Below the pieces are notes generated by a model that was not told the origin of the DNA, made no database searches, and saw only the letters and a program-made list of their open reading frames with translations. 64,000 nt of DNA from Branchipolynoe longqiensis. Lineage: Eukaryota; Annelida; Polychaeta; Phyllodocida; Polynoidae. Numbering within the stretch: the stretch's first letter is position 1; every line of letters begins with the position of its first letter. Where the stretch lies: contig CM059198.1 in assembly GCA_030323885.1 (NCBI GenBank), positions 75,105,045 through 75,169,044 of the forward strand, written 5' to 3'. A program made the translations under genes and the position numbers. Shown here piece by piece: positions 62,618-64,000 of this stretch.

Positions 62618-63023
62618 CTAAAGCTGTGACGTCACTTCTGCGCATCAATGTCAATATGTTGTAGTTGTAAACATGTCGATTCCAACAGCCCCAAATCTAT
62701 TTATAGAATGCCCATTTCTCAGAAAGTGCTGCCCATGTATTCGGTCGTATTTGATATGCGTTTAACTTATGTTTATTGTGTTCGCATATTCCTGTCATAT
62801 TCACATACATGTACATATATATACATACATATAAATTATATATATCCATATATATCCATATATATGCCTATCTGTATATAATATATATATACATGCGTAT
62901 ACACATATACATACATATGTACATAAATATATATATCTATGCATATATACATATACATATATGCATATGCATAACATATATACATATTATGTACATACAT
63001 AATTTAAAATTGTCCGTCCCAGT
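62618..63023. repeat. AT-rich stretch with ATATACATA repeats
   Basis: 62800-63002 is a degenerate TATACATA tract. No gene. Confidence 0.7.
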
Positions 63024-63215
63024 TGGTCTGGGGGCGATAACACCCAGATACAGCTGACATACAAGTGTCAAAACCTATGACTAGTGGCTCCGGTGTGGCT
63101 GAATCTGGAACTACATGCAGCATGAAGTAGAGCCTAGATAAATATATATAATACTAGAGCAAACTGAAGAGAGGTAATCTCCTTGTTTATATTCCCAGAA
63201 TAGTTTACAGGTCAC
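63024..63215 (+). mobile_element. F-family interspersed repeat
   Basis: Matches 22930-23160 and again ends in CCTTGTTTATATTCCC and a TA-rich run. Confidence 0.72.
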
Positions 63216-63553
63216 ATATATATATACATATATACGTATATACATATAAAGGGCTCTCGGGAACGAATGACAGTCTAGCGTCCCCGTTCAGGCTCGTACC
63301 TGTGGCGGCGCCACTGGTCACGTGAGGGGGCCATACATCAAGTAAGGCACTCAATCAGGAGCAAATAAAGGAGCAAATAAACATATAATTCCCGTCCGTG
63401 CCTTCATACTCGCATAATGCTTATACATCAAACATATACATATATACATTATATATACAGATATAAATATATATATAGACATATATTATAATACCCATGT
63501 ACACATGTGTATGCATATGTACACATATTTATATACACAGTTATGCATATATA
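63216..63553. repeat. TA-rich runs and G-family block
   Basis: TATACATA runs on both sides of a block (63255-63425) with GTGGCGGCGCCACTGG (63302) and CATACTCGCATAAT (63404-63418). Confidence 0.6.
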
Positions 63554-63739
63554 CATCAATCAATCAATCAATAGTTCCGTCCTCTAGTCGAGGGTTGGAT
63601 GCAATGGTTCTCCACTTGTCCCGATGGTGTCCTGTTCTGATAGACTGTGAATAATTCAAGCCTGTCCACTGTGAAATATTTGTAAACCATGATGTTCTTG
63701 GTCTCCCTCTCCCTCTGCTGCCATTCACCTTCCCTTCCA
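63554..63739 (-). pseudogene. LINE ORF2 C-terminus with (TTGA)n tail
   Basis: Minus strand frame: GKVNGSRGRGRPRTSWF, ..NISQWTGLNYSQSI, RTGHHRDKWRTIASNPRLED, then GTID and a TGA at 63564-63566 formed within the (TTGA)n tail. The basic GRGRPR..W...W patch then HRDKWR is typical of the C-terminus of non-LTR retrotransposon RTs (RTE/L2-type). 5' truncated. Confidence 0.7.
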
Positions 63740-63789
63740 AATATATACATAGTTATGCATATACATACATAATTATATAATTGTATACA

Positions 63790-63970
63790 TATTTTCAGCG
63801 GTACAGTGAGTGGCGGTTACAGTGTGCAGGGGTGGTGTTGCCACCATCGGAGCTGAGGTCGGGAGGCTGGAGCAGTAAATGACTATGACAGACTCCCTCA
63901 GGCCATGGAGCTGAGTGAGTGATGAGGGAAAGGGGGGATATTCTGGGTTATTATACTCGTATAATTCTTA
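63790..63970 (+). repeat. G-family block with palindrome
   Basis: TTTTCAGCGGTACAGTGAGTG, GGTGTTGCCACCATCGGAGC, then ATTATACTCGTATAAT (63950-63965). Reverse of 42938-43090. Confidence 0.72.
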
Positions 63971-64000
63971 CCACAATATTCTATTGTGTATACCTGCATC

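Overview
The window reads as intergenic or intronic DNA of a metazoan, most likely a marine lophotrochozoan (mollusc-like). It is AT-rich, has no bacterial-type gene order, carries interstitial TTAGGG/CCCTAA telomere-type arrays, and is dominated by tRNA-derived SINEs, LINE 3' ends, MITEs, one retroelement with DIRS-like reverse transcriptase (RT) and RNase H, a solo LTR and many minisatellites. One interspersed repeat (near 36.0 and 54.2 kb) resembles a repeat I remember as common in mollusc genomes. That recollection is the only basis for the phylum, so species is not assignable. No complete host gene is visible. Three short minus-strand first-exon candidates with promoter-like motifs (about 20.0, 38.3 and 41.8 kb) are the best host-gene evidence; their other exons were not found.

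Layout: 0.8-5.7 kb holds a 3.8-kb 51-bp minisatellite, a telomere-repeat block and a pyrimidine tract. 6.4-20 kb has SINEs, an 85-bp array built from a SINE tail, MITEs and a CCGGAC-rich transposon-like element. 21-22 kb is a 78-bp array. 24.5-26.3 kb has several inverted-repeat elements, including a perfect 48-bp palindrome. 26.4-30.4 kb is SINE-B copies and a 64-bp array seeded in one of them. 31-32.3 kb is a 68-bp array. 33.2-34.2 kb is nested MITE and SINE. 34.7-35.9 kb is G-rich. 38.8-42.5 kb has a 101-bp array, a solo LTR inside a SINE and a diverged second array. 43.5-46.3 kb has more MITEs and SINEs. 46.9-50.4 kb is a GC-rich decayed retroelement on the minus strand. 50.4-55.6 kb has nested inverted-repeat elements and a dead LINE. 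56.1-57.4 kb is a 50-bp array starting at a SINE end. 59.2-60.8 kb is a CACAC-type low-complexity tract. 61-64 kb has SINEs, a MITE and a LINE fragment.

Labels used here are mine. SINE-A: about 340 bp, tRNA-like head, box B-like GGTTCGA, tail ending in AACAACAAACAAAC or CCAACAACCAACC. SINE-B: tRNA-like head with GGTGTAATGGTTAGC. SINE-C: a third tRNA-like head. M1 to M8: inverted-repeat (MITE-like) families. Because several insertions interrupt recognisable repeats, the window contains its own record of insertion order and target duplications. The most unusual system is M2: elements sharing GGGGCTGTCACA-type ends and often a GCATGC-centred core, while each interior is made of a different short repeated word.
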